Origin: Gammaproteobacteria bacterium
GTDB taxonomy: Bacteria > Pseudomonadota > Gammaproteobacteria > UBA6429 > Thiohalophilaceae
Assembly: GCA_003233255.1 (NCBI GenBank)
Contig: QILH01000248.1
Location: 1-13,321 of the forward strand
Length of the DNA stretch: 13,321 nt
Direction of reading: 5' to 3'
The translations under genes were made by a program, and so were the position numbers. Positions 7,512-13,321 of this stretch are shown one piece after another. The notes below the pieces were generated by a model. That model saw only the letters and a program-made list of their open reading frames with translations, searched no databases and was not told where the DNA came from. Every line of letters begins with the position of its first letter. Position 1 is the stretch's first letter.

Positions 7512-8030
7512 ATGGTAATACGGAACAAACTACTTATAATTGGTTTACTGGCATCATTTGGCGTTGCCTGCACCACGACCTCTGAAACATCATCCGATGC
7601 CGGCGGTCAACAGGATGCCTCTACTGATTCACGGGATACGGCGCAGGATCAGGGCGCGATTAATAGCAATCCATTTGATGACCCTTCTAATCCACTATCA
7701 CAACGCGTGGTCTATTTTGGATTTGATAGTGACAGCATCAAGCCAGGAGATCGTGATATCATTATCGCGCATGCTCAATATTTATCGGCTAATTCCAGTG
7801 AAAAAGTGGTTTTAGAAGGGCATGCTGATGAACGCGGAACTCGTGAGTATAATATTGCTTTAGGTGAGCGCCGAGCAAATGCGGTAAGGCAATTGATGAC
7901 CCTGCAAGGTGTAGCGAGTTCGCAAATCGATGTGGTCAGTTTTGGTGAAGAACGTCCGATTGCTATTGGTCATGATGAATCAGCGTGGGGCCAAAATCGT
8001 CGGGTTGAGATCCTGTATCCCAGCCATTAA
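7512..8030 (+). CDS. pal: peptidoglycan-associated lipoprotein Pal
   Basis: Pal anchors the outer membrane to peptidoglycan and cycles between TolB-bound and wall-bound states. The 172-residue precursor has a basic start, a hydrophobic stretch and a lipoprotein signal ending FGVAC, giving lipidated C20. The residues after C20 are Thr-Thr rather than Asp, which fits outer-membrane sorting by Lol. A low-complexity Ser/Asp/Thr/Gln linker leads to an OmpA-like domain (about residues 67-170). That domain contains VVYFGFDSDSI, LEGHADERGTREYNIALGERRA and SFGEERP, with the Asp and Arg residues used for meso-diaminopimelate binding. The -3 residue of the lipobox is Gly instead of the usual Leu. AAGGAG (7499-7504) sits 7 bp before the ATG, the best ribosome-binding site in the cluster, matching Pal's known abundance. 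Confidence 0.97.
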   Translation: MVIRNKLLIIGLLASFGVACTTTSETSSDAGGQQDASTDSRDTAQDQGAINSNPFDDPSNPLSQRVVYFGFDSDSIKPGDRDIIIAHAQYLSANSSEKVVLEGHADERGTREYNIALGERRANAVRQLMTLQGVASSQIDVVSFGEERPIAIGHDESAWGQNRRVEILYPSH

Positions 8031-8067
8031 TACATGAGCGATAAAACGTTATAAAGTTATTAATATT

Positions 8068-8961
8068 ATGAAACAGATTCTTTTGTCGGTTAGTTTACTG
8101 TGTGTACTATTGGTGGTGGATGCTCAGCTAGTTTTGGCGCGTGATGTTCAATTGCGTTCACGTCCTGGCGATGCGACGGGAACCATTTCAACCTCCAGTC
8201 AAGGTTCGAGTAATCAAGCAACTCATAGCACACGTAAACTATCGGCAGAAGAGCGACTGCAACGCCTGGAACGAATACTTGAAAGTCAGGGACTGATGGA
8301 TATGCTGGTCAAGATTGAGAACCTTCAGTCTGAGTTACAGATATTGAGAGGCGAGCTGGAGCTTCATACCCATCAACTCAATGAAATTAAGCAGCGCCAA
8401 CGAGATCTCTACGTGGATATTGATCGGCGCTTACTTCGACTTGAACGTAATGGCCCAGGCCCCGGTTCTGCTGGCGCAACGGGTTCAACAACGGGTTCGG
8501 CGATCAGTGCGGGTGTCGAAGCGACGACGACGGTAAAAACTACGACCCCTGCGGCAGGTACTGGACAGACGGATTTTGCCGCGGAGCAAAAGGCCTACCA
8601 AAAGGCGTTTGATTTACTACGCGAACTTCGTTACGAGCAGGCGGTAACGGCCTTTAATGGTTTTATTACGCAATTTCCCAAAGGTCGCTATGCGCACATT
8701 GCTCAATACTGGATTGGAGAGGCGAATTATGCGCAGCGTATTTTCAAGCAGGCGATAAAAGACTATCAAAAGCTTATTGATACGTATCCTAATAGTCCCA
8801 AGTTAGCCGAAGCGATGCTCAAAATTGGTTATAGTCAGTATGAATTAAAAAAATTCAAAGCGGCAGAAACGACTTTAAAACAGTTAACTAAAAATTACCC
8901 TGGCACCACCGAAGCCGGACAGGCGCAAAACCTGATCCAGAAAATTCGTCTTAAACGTTAA
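8068..8961 (+). CDS. cpoB: Tol-Pal-associated periplasmic coordinator CpoB (YbgF)
   Basis: CpoB (YbgF) coordinates outer-membrane constriction by Tol-Pal with septal peptidoglycan synthesis by PBP1B. The 297-residue precursor has a signal peptide ending LVLA, with probable cleavage after A24, though an Asp at 18 makes A19 an alternative. A coiled-coil trimerisation region covers about residues 58-128 (RLQRLERILES to RLLRLE). A Gly/Ser/Thr-rich linker (about 130-172) follows. The TPR-like C-terminus starts at EQKAYQKAFDLLRELRYEQA and has the repeat endings TQFPKGRYA, DTYPNSPKLAEA and KNYPGTTEA. It is somewhat longer than E. coli CpoB (263), mostly in the linker. No clear Shine-Dalgarno sequence precedes the ATG. 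Confidence 0.95.
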   Translation: MKQILLSVSLLCVLLVVDAQLVLARDVQLRSRPGDATGTISTSSQGSSNQATHSTRKLSAEERLQRLERILESQGLMDMLVKIENLQSELQILRGELELHTHQLNEIKQRQRDLYVDIDRRLLRLERNGPGPGSAGATGSTTGSAISAGVEATTTVKTTTPAAGTGQTDFAAEQKAYQKAFDLLRELRYEQAVTAFNGFITQFPKGRYAHIAQYWIGEANYAQRIFKQAIKDYQKLIDTYPNSPKLAEAMLKIGYSQYELKKFKAAETTLKQLTKNYPGTTEAGQAQNLIQKIRLKR

Positions 8962-9010
8962 TAAATCATCCGCAACGAACCGTGGATAAAGAACATGCTA
9001 TTACTACGTT

Positions 9011-9676
9011 GTGAATACACCCCCCGTTAAAATTTCCGAGCGCTTGCGTATTACCGAAATATTTTATTCTGTACAAGGAGAATCTCGCACCATTGGATTG
9101 CCAACTGTCTTTGTTCGTTTAACCGGTTGCCCATTGCGTTGTCAATATTGCGATACGAAGTATGCCTTTCAGGGCGGTCAGTGGATGGACTTTGATGAAA
9201 TCATCGCTCAACTGAAACAGTACAACACGCCATATATTACCGTAACCGGTGGTGAGCCGCTGGCGCAAAAAGCCTGCTATGATTTTTTGTCGTTGCTCTG
9301 CGAACTAGGGTATCGGGTTTCTCTGGAAACAAGCGGTGCCATTGATATCTCGCCAGTGGATGGTCGCGTTAGTCGTGTAGTCGACATCAAGACCCCGGGC
9401 TCGGGTGAACAGCAAAAAAACCGATTAGAAAATCTTGGATGCTTAACGGTGCATGATCAACTTAAATTTGTGATCTGTGACCATGAAGATTATGTATGGT
9501 CGATAAACTTTTTAAGTCAAAATACGATAACGGTGGGCTGTGAGATTATTTTTTCGCCCAGTTTTCAACAGGTCAGTTTAAAACAACTTACCGAATGGGT
9601 ATTGGCAGATCAAATAAACGTGCGCGTACAATGTCAGCTGCATAAATTAATCTGGGGTGAGCAACCCGGCCATTAA
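9011..9676 (+). CDS. queE: 7-carboxy-7-deazaguanine synthase QueE (radical SAM)
   Basis: QueE converts 6-carboxytetrahydropterin to 7-carboxy-7-deazaguanine, a step of preQ0/queuosine synthesis. The 221-residue protein (E. coli 223) has the motif C40-P-L-R-C44-Q-Y-C47 (CX3CX2C), which holds the 4Fe-4S cluster for S-adenosylmethionine cleavage. FYSVQGE precedes it, and the SAM-binding GGEPL segment lies near residues 79-83. The start is GTG 9011: an in-frame TAA at 8987-8989 and the lack of an ATG before the conserved FYSVQGE leave no better choice. There is no Shine-Dalgarno sequence. An 11-codon ATG-started frame (8995-9030, MLLLRCEYTPR) overlaps the start and might couple translation, but this is speculative. 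queC follows after 15 bp. Confidence 0.95.
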   Translation: MNTPPVKISERLRITEIFYSVQGESRTIGLPTVFVRLTGCPLRCQYCDTKYAFQGGQWMDFDEIIAQLKQYNTPYITVTGGEPLAQKACYDFLSLLCELGYRVSLETSGAIDISPVDGRVSRVVDIKTPGSGEQQKNRLENLGCLTVHDQLKFVICDHEDYVWSINFLSQNTITVGCEIIFSPSFQQVSLKQLTEWVLADQINVRVQCQLHKLIWGEQPGH

Positions 9677-9691
9677 CCGGATCATCGAAAT

Positions 9692-10378
9692 ATGAGTCTG
9701 AATTCCAAAAAAGCGGTGGTACTTGTTTCCGGAGGGCTGGATTCGGCGACGGTGCTGGCTATTGCCCGACAGGCCGGTCACGAATGCTATGCTCTAAGCT
9801 TTGACTATGGCCAACGGCATCGAAGTGAGCTGCTTGCCGCGGCGAAGGTGGTCGAACATCTGGGAGCCATCGCGCACCGTACCTTTGTGCTGGATCTGGC
9901 TCAGTTTGGTGGCTCGGCATTAACGGATTCATCGATTGCGTTACCCCGGCAGCATGCTGAGGGTATACCGGTTACCTATGTTCCGGCCCGTAATACCGTG
10001 TTTTTATCGATTGCGCTTGCCTGGGCGGAGGTGTTGGGTGCCTATGACATCTTCATTGGCGTGAATGCAATTGATTACTCGGGGTATCCAGATTGTCGTC
10101 CTGAATATATTGAGGCTTACCAACGTATGGCGACGCTGGCAACGAAAACCGGCGTTGAAGGGCAGCTGATCCAGATTAGTACTCCATTGCTCCACCTGAG
10201 TAAGGCCGAAATCATTCGGCGTGGAACCGATTTGGGGGTTAATTATGGGCTCACCTTATCCTGCTACGATCCGAGCGAACAAGGTTTGGCCTGTGGACAG
10301 TGTGATAGTTGTCGATTACGCCGGGAGGGTTTTAGCGTGTCAGGAATTGCCGATCCAACAAAATACGTAAGTCATTGA
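9692..10378 (+). CDS. queC: 7-cyano-7-deazaguanine (preQ0) synthase QueC
   Basis: QueC uses ATP and ammonia to turn 7-carboxy-7-deazaguanine into preQ0, the step directly after QueE. The 228-residue protein has the PP-loop ATP pyrophosphatase motif VSGGLDS (residues 12-18) and the segment YVPARNTVFLS. Its zinc site is C191, C201, C204 and C207 (CX9CX2CX2C). E. coli QueC has 231 residues. With queE it forms a two-gene unit at the end of the tol-pal cluster, as in Pseudomonas. queD, queF and tgt are not in the window. The Shine-Dalgarno sequence is weak, and coupling to queE is likely. Confidence 0.97.
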   Translation: MSLNSKKAVVLVSGGLDSATVLAIARQAGHECYALSFDYGQRHRSELLAAAKVVEHLGAIAHRTFVLDLAQFGGSALTDSSIALPRQHAEGIPVTYVPARNTVFLSIALAWAEVLGAYDIFIGVNAIDYSGYPDCRPEYIEAYQRMATLATKTGVEGQLIQISTPLLHLSKAEIIRRGTDLGVNYGLTLSCYDPSEQGLACGQCDSCRLRREGFSVSGIADPTKYVSH

Positions 10379-10397
10379 TATTTGTCTAGATAATTCT

Positions 10398-10413
10398 AAT
10401 TTTGATCATAATT
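10398..10413. promoter_or_regulatory. near-perfect 16-bp palindrome upstream of the yeeE-type gene
   Basis: AATTTTGATCATAATT has central TGATCA and seven of eight symmetric positions matching. It ends 25 bp before the perfect TATAAT at 10439, at the upstream edge of the -35 region. That is a plausible place for an operator or activator site, but the regulator cannot be named. It does not fit the FNR (TTGAT-N4-ATCAA) or CRP consensus. Confidence 0.3.
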
Positions 10414-10415
10414 GT

Positions 10416-10444
10416 GTTCTCCTGGCCCTGTCATCGGGTATAAT
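10416..10444 (+). promoter_or_regulatory. candidate sigma-70 promoter for the yeeE-type gene
   Basis: A perfect -10 hexamer TATAAT lies at 10439-10444, followed by CGCGC. The -35 region is poor: GTTCTC at 10416-10421 with 17-bp spacing is the best-placed candidate. The predicted start of transcription near 10451 would give a leader of about 65 nt before the ATG at 10518. The 139-bp gap after queC and this box suggest the gene is transcribed independently of the tol-que cluster. Confidence 0.5.
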
Positions 10445-10517
10445 CGCGCAAATTTTTTAGCCTGCTACGGATTTAGGCGGACTGGTTGGTACTAAATAAT
10501 TATTTTTGAGGTGTGTT

Positions 10518-11819
10518 ATGACGTTTGCAGATTTTGCCAGTGCGCAGTCTTTTTATATTTGGTCAATTTTAATCCTTTCCGTTGTGTTGGGTATGATCGT
10601 GAATAAAACGAATTTCTGTACCATGGGCGCAGTATCCGATTTAGTTAATATGGGTGACAAGGGGCGGTTGCGGGCCTGGATACTAGCCGCAACGGTTGCC
10701 CTGATCGGGGTTACTATTCTTGAGTACTTTAAGGTATTTGATCTGACCAGCACCCTGCCTCCTTATCGCGGTGGTGCCAATAGCGATTTATTGTACGCCT
10801 TCCCCTGGGGCCGTTTTGTCCTTGGCGGTATTTTGTTCGGCATCGGCATGACCCTGGGCAGTGGTTGCGGTAACAAGACATTGATTCGAATCGGTGGTGG
10901 CAATATCAAATCTATATTAGTGTTTGTTCTCATTGCCGTGATTGCTTATTTTATGGTCGATCCATTTAAAGAACTGGAATCTAACTGGTATCAGGCTTTA
11001 TTCCAGCCCTGGCTAGATGGAGCTAGCGTTATGCTGAAAACACAAAGTGATTTAGGCAGCATTGCAGCCGGTTTTTCAGAGAATGGCTCTGCAACTACCA
11101 TGCGTCTGATTATCGGCCTGATTGTGGGTGTGGTCGCGTTATTCTTCGTATTTCGCTCGGCAGATTTTCGTTCCAGCTTTGATAATATCCTCGCCGGTGT
11201 TGCAATTGGTCTAATCGTGCTCGCGGCCTGGTACATTACCGCGAATGTAGCGATCGAACTGGATGGTGAAGAAGTCGGCATTCGTAATTTCGTTACCGAA
11301 CAGTGGGAAATTGAGATGGCTGATGATGTGCCCAAGCCTAAAAATGCGGCAACTAATCTGAATACCACTAGTTATACCTTCATCAGTCCGATGGGACAGA
11401 TGGCCGGCTACACCAAAACCGGCTTCAATAAGAGTTATCTGAGTTTTGGTGTGATCATCGTACTTGGTGTTATTTTAGGCTCATTCCTTTGGGCCCTCAT
11501 TTCCAGGAGCTTCCGTATTGAATGGTTTGTCTCGGTCAAGGACTTTGTCTTTCATACGATTGGCGGCGTTCTAATGGGCTTTGGTGGCGTGCTGGGCCTG
11601 GGTTGTACCGTGGGTCAGGCCATTACCGGCGTATCCACGCTGGCGCTTGGATCGTTCCTGGTTTTTATCAGTATCGTTTTTGGCAGTGCATTGACCATGA
11701 AAATTCAGTATTACAAACTGGTTTACGAAGATGAAGCCAATTTCTTCAAGGCCTTTATTACGGCGTTGGTCGATATGAAGTTGTTACCTGGGGCATTACG
11801 CCAGCTTGATGCGGTATAA
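10518..11819 (+). CDS. YeeE/YedE family membrane protein (putative sulfur/selenium compound transporter)
   Basis: A 433-residue polytopic inner-membrane protein built from two related halves, as in YeeE/YedE (DUF395) transporters. Conserved cysteines sit in family motifs: C34 in NKTNFCTMGA, C117 in LGSGCGNK and C363 in GLGCTVGQ. In the characterised member TsuA (Spirochaeta YeeE), such cysteines relay thiosulfate through the membrane; other members are linked to selenium metabolism. The substrate here is therefore uncertain. A long, partly hydrophilic segment of about 130 residues (roughly 145-310) separates the halves. No TusA/YeeD-like sulfur-carrier gene is adjacent, although one often accompanies this family. 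ATG 10518 is preceded by GAGG (10508-10511) at 6 bp. It lies between queC and tRNA-Lys with its own candidate promoter. Confidence 0.85.
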   Translation: MTFADFASAQSFYIWSILILSVVLGMIVNKTNFCTMGAVSDLVNMGDKGRLRAWILAATVALIGVTILEYFKVFDLTSTLPPYRGGANSDLLYAFPWGRFVLGGILFGIGMTLGSGCGNKTLIRIGGGNIKSILVFVLIAVIAYFMVDPFKELESNWYQALFQPWLDGASVMLKTQSDLGSIAAGFSENGSATTMRLIIGLIVGVVALFFVFRSADFRSSFDNILAGVAIGLIVLAAWYITANVAIELDGEEVGIRNFVTEQWEIEMADDVPKPKNAATNLNTTSYTFISPMGQMAGYTKTGFNKSYLSFGVIIVLGVILGSFLWALISRSFRIEWFVSVKDFVFHTIGGVLMGFGGVLGLGCTVGQAITGVSTLALGSFLVFISIVFGSALTMKIQYYKLVYEDEANFFKAFITALVDMKLLPGALRQLDAV

Positions 11820-11846
11820 AAATAAAGCATTTTCATTTTATCGGGC

Positions 11847-11874
11847 TTGCCATTCTGGGTAAGTCCGGTAGAAT
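11847..11874 (+). promoter_or_regulatory. sigma-70 promoter of tRNA-Lys
   Basis: TTGCCA (11847-11852) and TAGAAT (11869-11874) are separated by 16 bp. They are followed by the GC-rich discriminator GCGCGC (11875-11880), typical of stable-RNA promoters under stringent control. The predicted start is near 11881, giving a precursor leader of roughly 23 nt before the mature tRNA. Confidence 0.75.
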
Positions 11875-11903
11875 GCGCGCTTCGCAAAAATAGCTAAAAA
11901 GTG

Positions 11904-11979
11904 GGGCCGTTAGCTCAGTCGGTAGAGCAGTTGGCTTTTAACCAATTGGTCGAAGGTTCAAATCCTTCACGGCCCACCA
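11904..11979 (+). tRNA. tRNA-Lys (anticodon TTT)
   Basis: A complete 76-nt tRNA with encoded CCA. The acceptor stem GGGCCGT pairs with ACGGCCC (11969-11975), followed by discriminator A and CCA (11977-11979). The D arm is GCTC-AGTCGGTA-GAGC. The anticodon stem GTTGG/CCAAT carries loop CTTTTAA, with anticodon TTT at 11937-11939. The T arm is GAAGG-TTCAAAT-CCTTC. It is very similar to E. coli tRNA-Lys. The same tRNA follows queC in Pseudomonas, where its 3' end is an integration site for genomic islands. No duplicate of the 3' end is seen downstream in this window. No clear intrinsic terminator follows. Confidence 0.98.
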
Positions 11980-12087
11980 TCTTTTCCAAAGCCCCAATAC
12001 GATTAGTCAAATTTCAAGTCAGGATTTCAACCTTTCTTGATTCAGGTTCGGCTTGTTACCGGACGCGTACTGACTGCGCAATAATTC

Positions 12088-12158
12088 GGGTCAGACACGT
12101 ATTTCTGGCAAGAAAATCATGACGTTTATATTTTTCAGGCAAAATGCGTGTCTGCCCC
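12088..12158. repeat. REP/MITE-like imperfect palindrome (71 bp)
   Basis: GGGTCAGACACG (12088-12099) and CGTGTCTGCCCC (12147-12158) are inverted repeats with one mismatch. The stem continues inward through a T-G wobble and ATTT/AAAT, about 17 pairs, around a loop of roughly 36 nt. End sequences of the form GGGTCAGACACG / CGTGTCTGACCC are familiar from REP-type elements mobilised by Y1 (REP-associated tyrosine) transposases. No transposase gene is present, so this would be a non-autonomous copy. The family identity comes from memory of the motif and was not searched. Confidence 0.5.
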
Positions 12159-12198
12159 CATTGCCCCAGTGTTTTAATTGGGTAATATTTATAGTATT

Positions 12199-12225
12199 GG
12201 TATCTGAGAGGGGGTTAAAGATACC
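12199..12225. repeat. 7-bp perfect inverted repeat, possible operator
   Basis: GGTATCT (12199-12205) and AGATACC (12219-12225) are perfect inverted repeats whose arm centres are 20 bp apart, about two helical turns. The purine-rich spacer is GAGAGGGGGTTAA. The right arm overlaps the -35 part of the candidate sigma-28 promoter. There is no T-run after it, so a terminator is unlikely. Confidence 0.4.
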
Positions 12226-12242
12226 TCATATCCTGCCGTTAT
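12216..12242 (+). promoter_or_regulatory. candidate sigma-28 (FliA) promoter for the STAS/PP2C operon
   Basis: TAAAGATA (12216-12223), then 11 bp, then GCCGTTAT (12235-12242). The enterobacterial FliA consensus is TAAAGTTT-N11-GCCGATAA. Each half matches at six of eight positions, including the core TAAAG and GCCG, with exact spacing. Transcription would start near 12250, about 105 nt before the STAS start codon. This is a consensus match only. A sigma-70 alternative is weak: TATAGT at 12190-12195 has no fitting -35. Confidence 0.45.
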
Positions 12243-12355
12243 TTATCCAAGAATCTTAGTCATTAAACCCATTCTGGCAGAAACATGTCAGTTACCGTAA
12301 TAAGGTTTTTTATTGATGAGCTAAGTTAGGAGCAAAATTAAGTAAGGAGTCGGTG

Positions 12356-12658
12356 ATGGCAATAACAGTAAATGAAAGTGATGATGGCAATACGGTGACA
12401 ATAAAATTACCTAATGAATTTGATTTTCGTGCACACAAGGAATTCCGAGATACCCATAAAAACACGAAGGCGAGTACGAAATATATTCTGGATTTTTCAC
12501 AGACGGAACACATGGATAGCTCGGCATTAGGTATGCTGCTATTAATGCGTGAAGAGCTTGGTAATGATAACGCTAGAGTAAAGCTGGTTAATTGCCGTGA
12601 CAATATAAAATCATTGCTGGAAATGGCCAATTTCCAGCAATTATTTGAAGTCGCATAG
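12356..12658 (+). CDS. STAS-domain anti-sigma factor antagonist (HsbA/SpoIIAA-like)
   Basis: A 100-residue single STAS domain, the usual size for anti-anti-sigma factors. The hallmark loop HMDSSALGMLLLMREEL (residues 52-68) holds S56, the likely phosphorylation site. In this family the unphosphorylated form binds and removes an anti-sigma factor or other partner, and phosphorylation by a kinase blocks this. The adjacent phosphatase gene is the expected activator. The closest functional models are HsbA of Pseudomonas (which binds FlgM or the diguanylate cyclase HsbD) and CrsA of Shewanella; orthology is not proven. ATG 12356 is preferred over GTG 12353 because AAGGAG (12344-12349) is 6 bp from it. 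A candidate FliA promoter lies about 110 bp upstream. The next gene begins 3 bp after the stop. Confidence 0.88.
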   Translation: MAITVNESDDGNTVTIKLPNEFDFRAHKEFRDTHKNTKASTKYILDFSQTEHMDSSALGMLLLMREELGNDNARVKLVNCRDNIKSLLEMANFQQLFEVA

Positions 12659-12661
12659 CTT

Positions 12662-13321
12662 ATGTCGGTAGTAAGTAAGGTCAATAACGAACAGCATCCA
12701 TTTTTTGTTGATGAAACGATTAATAAACGGGCTTTAATTGTTGACGATGACGCAGTGAACAGAATGATCCTGGAAGGGATGTTAGCCAACAGTGGATTTG
12801 AGGTTTTTTCGGCGGCCGATGGCCAGCAGGCCATCCAGAAGTTTATCGAGCATGATCCTTGTGTCATCTTGATGGATATTGTTATGCCTGTGCTGGATGG
12901 CTATCGGGCAACCGAGAAAATTAAGGAACTGGCAGGAGAACGGTTTGTTCCGATTATTTTTCTCACCTCGGTAACCAACGAAGATGAATTAGCGAACTGC
13001 GTTAAAGTCGGAGGGGATGATTTCCTGACCAAGCCCTATAGTCAGATCATATTAATGGCTAAGATCGAAGCGCTGACTCGATTAAGTCAATTATACAGAA
13101 CGATAAAAAATCAGCGTGATGAGATTGATGTTCACAATGAACATATGTTGCGTGAACAGAAAGTAGCGAAAAAAATATTTTCTAATGTGGTGCATGAAGG
13201 CTGCCTGGATATACCCATTATCAAATATATGCTTTCGCCTTTATCTATTTTTAATGGCGATATTCTACTTGCGGCACGAACCCCTTCAGGTGGTTTGAAT
13301 GTGTTGTTAGGCGATGCGACC
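12662..13321 (+). CDS. response regulator fused to PP2C/SpoIIE-type phosphatase, 3' end outside window
   Basis: The visible 220 residues run open to the window edge. A receiver domain (about 22-140) has acidic D28-D29-D30, phospho-acceptor D72 in LMDIVMP, T102 and K124 in LTKPY. A helical linker with coiled-coil character follows (about 140-172). Next comes the beginning of a SpoIIE/RsbU-type PP2C phosphatase: LSIFNGDILLAA (D200) and VLLGDAT (D218), two metal-binding aspartates. The likely job is to dephosphorylate the STAS protein encoded just upstream when the receiver is phosphorylated. HsbR and CrsR also carry a C-terminal GHKL-type kinase domain; whether one follows here cannot be seen. 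The ATG at 12662 lacks a good Shine-Dalgarno sequence and lies 3 bp past the STAS stop, so translation is probably coupled. Confidence 0.9.
   Translation, partial: MSVVSKVNNEQHPFFVDETINKRALIVDDDAVNRMILEGMLANSGFEVFSAADGQQAIQKFIEHDPCVILMDIVMPVLDGYRATEKIKELAGERFVPIIFLTSVTNEDELANCVKVGGDDFLTKPYSQIILMAKIEALTRLSQLYRTIKNQRDEIDVHNEHMLREQKVAKKIFSNVVHEGCLDIPIIKYMLSPLSIFNGDILLAARTPSGGLNVLLGDAT

Larger units (their letters stand above)
11980..12355. other. 376-bp non-coding interval between tRNA-Lys and the STAS gene
   Basis: No convincing gene is present on either strand. An open frame that runs through the tRNA to 12122 is a by-product of the tRNA sequence. The interval holds, in order: about 100 bp with nothing recognisable, a REP/MITE-like palindrome (12088-12158), a 7-bp inverted repeat (12199-12225), a candidate sigma-28 promoter (12216-12242), and a leader of about 110 nt leading to the AAGGAG (12344-12349) of the STAS gene. 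Confidence 0.7.

Noticed and set aside
8962..9010. Possible preQ1 riboswitch before queE
   Set aside because: The gap is only 49 bp, has no recognisable aptamer-like pseudoknot and follows cpoB directly; nothing supports it.
11820..11846. Terminator after the yeeE-type gene
   Set aside because: Only A/T-rich weak pairing is present (ATAAA with TTTAT), with no GC stem.
11901..12122. 73-codon plus-strand frame starting at tRNA-Lys
   Set aside because: Its first third is the tRNA sequence itself, and the rest crosses the palindrome; there is no ribosome-binding site or protein family signature.
12275..12290. Sigma-54-like TGGCAG...TGTCA upstream of the STAS gene
   Set aside because: The GG element is present, but no GC is found at the required spacing for the -12 element (GT instead, one base off), so it fails the consensus.
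12310..12867. 185-codon open frame on the minus strand opposite the STAS and REC-PP2C genes
   Set aside because: The plus strand carries two genes with clear catalytic and phosphorylation motifs over the same bases; the minus frame is Ser/Asn-rich without family features.

Overview
The window is a dense, almost entirely plus-strand stretch of a chromosome from a gammaproteobacterium. Its core is the conserved order yebC-ruvC-ruvA-ruvB-ybgC-tolQ-tolR-tolA-tolB-pal-cpoB-queE-queC, followed further on by tRNA-Lys(TTT). This order and the tRNA resemble the corresponding Pseudomonas locus, but the genus cannot be named from the sequence. No rRNA, CRISPR array, complete insertion sequence or frameshifted gene was seen.

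Layout. Positions 1-541 hold the end of one FHA-domain protein and a complete small FHA-domain protein, suggesting phosphothreonine-dependent signalling upstream. Positions 685-3704 carry yebC (translation factor/regulator family) and the RuvABC Holliday-junction machinery. Positions 3751-8961 are the complete Tol-Pal envelope system: YbgC thioesterase, the TolQ-TolR proton-driven motor, the TolA energy transducer, periplasmic TolB, the Pal lipoprotein and the CpoB coordinator. Positions 9011-10378 encode QueE and QueC, two consecutive steps to the 7-deazaguanine precursor preQ0 for queuosine. Spacing is tight and ruvC/ruvA overlap in an ATGA, which fits long polycistronic transcription.

From 10379 the organisation changes. 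A lone YeeE/YedE-type membrane protein (sulfur or selenium compound transport family) has its own candidate promoter with a perfect TATAAT box. A tRNA-Lys gene with a good sigma-70 promoter and GC-rich discriminator follows. Next is a 376-bp non-coding interval with a REP/MITE-like palindrome, a 7-bp inverted repeat and a candidate sigma-28 (FliA) promoter. The window ends with a STAS-domain anti-sigma-factor antagonist and, 3 bp later, a response regulator fused to a PP2C (SpoIIE-type) phosphatase that runs off the end.

Most interesting is this last module. It looks like a partner-switching pair of the HsbA/HsbR (Pseudomonas) or CrsA/CrsR (Shewanella) type, and the match to a sigma-28 promoter suggests it could be wired into flagellar or motility gene control. 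The domain assignments are read directly from the sequence; the sigma-28 link is an inference.
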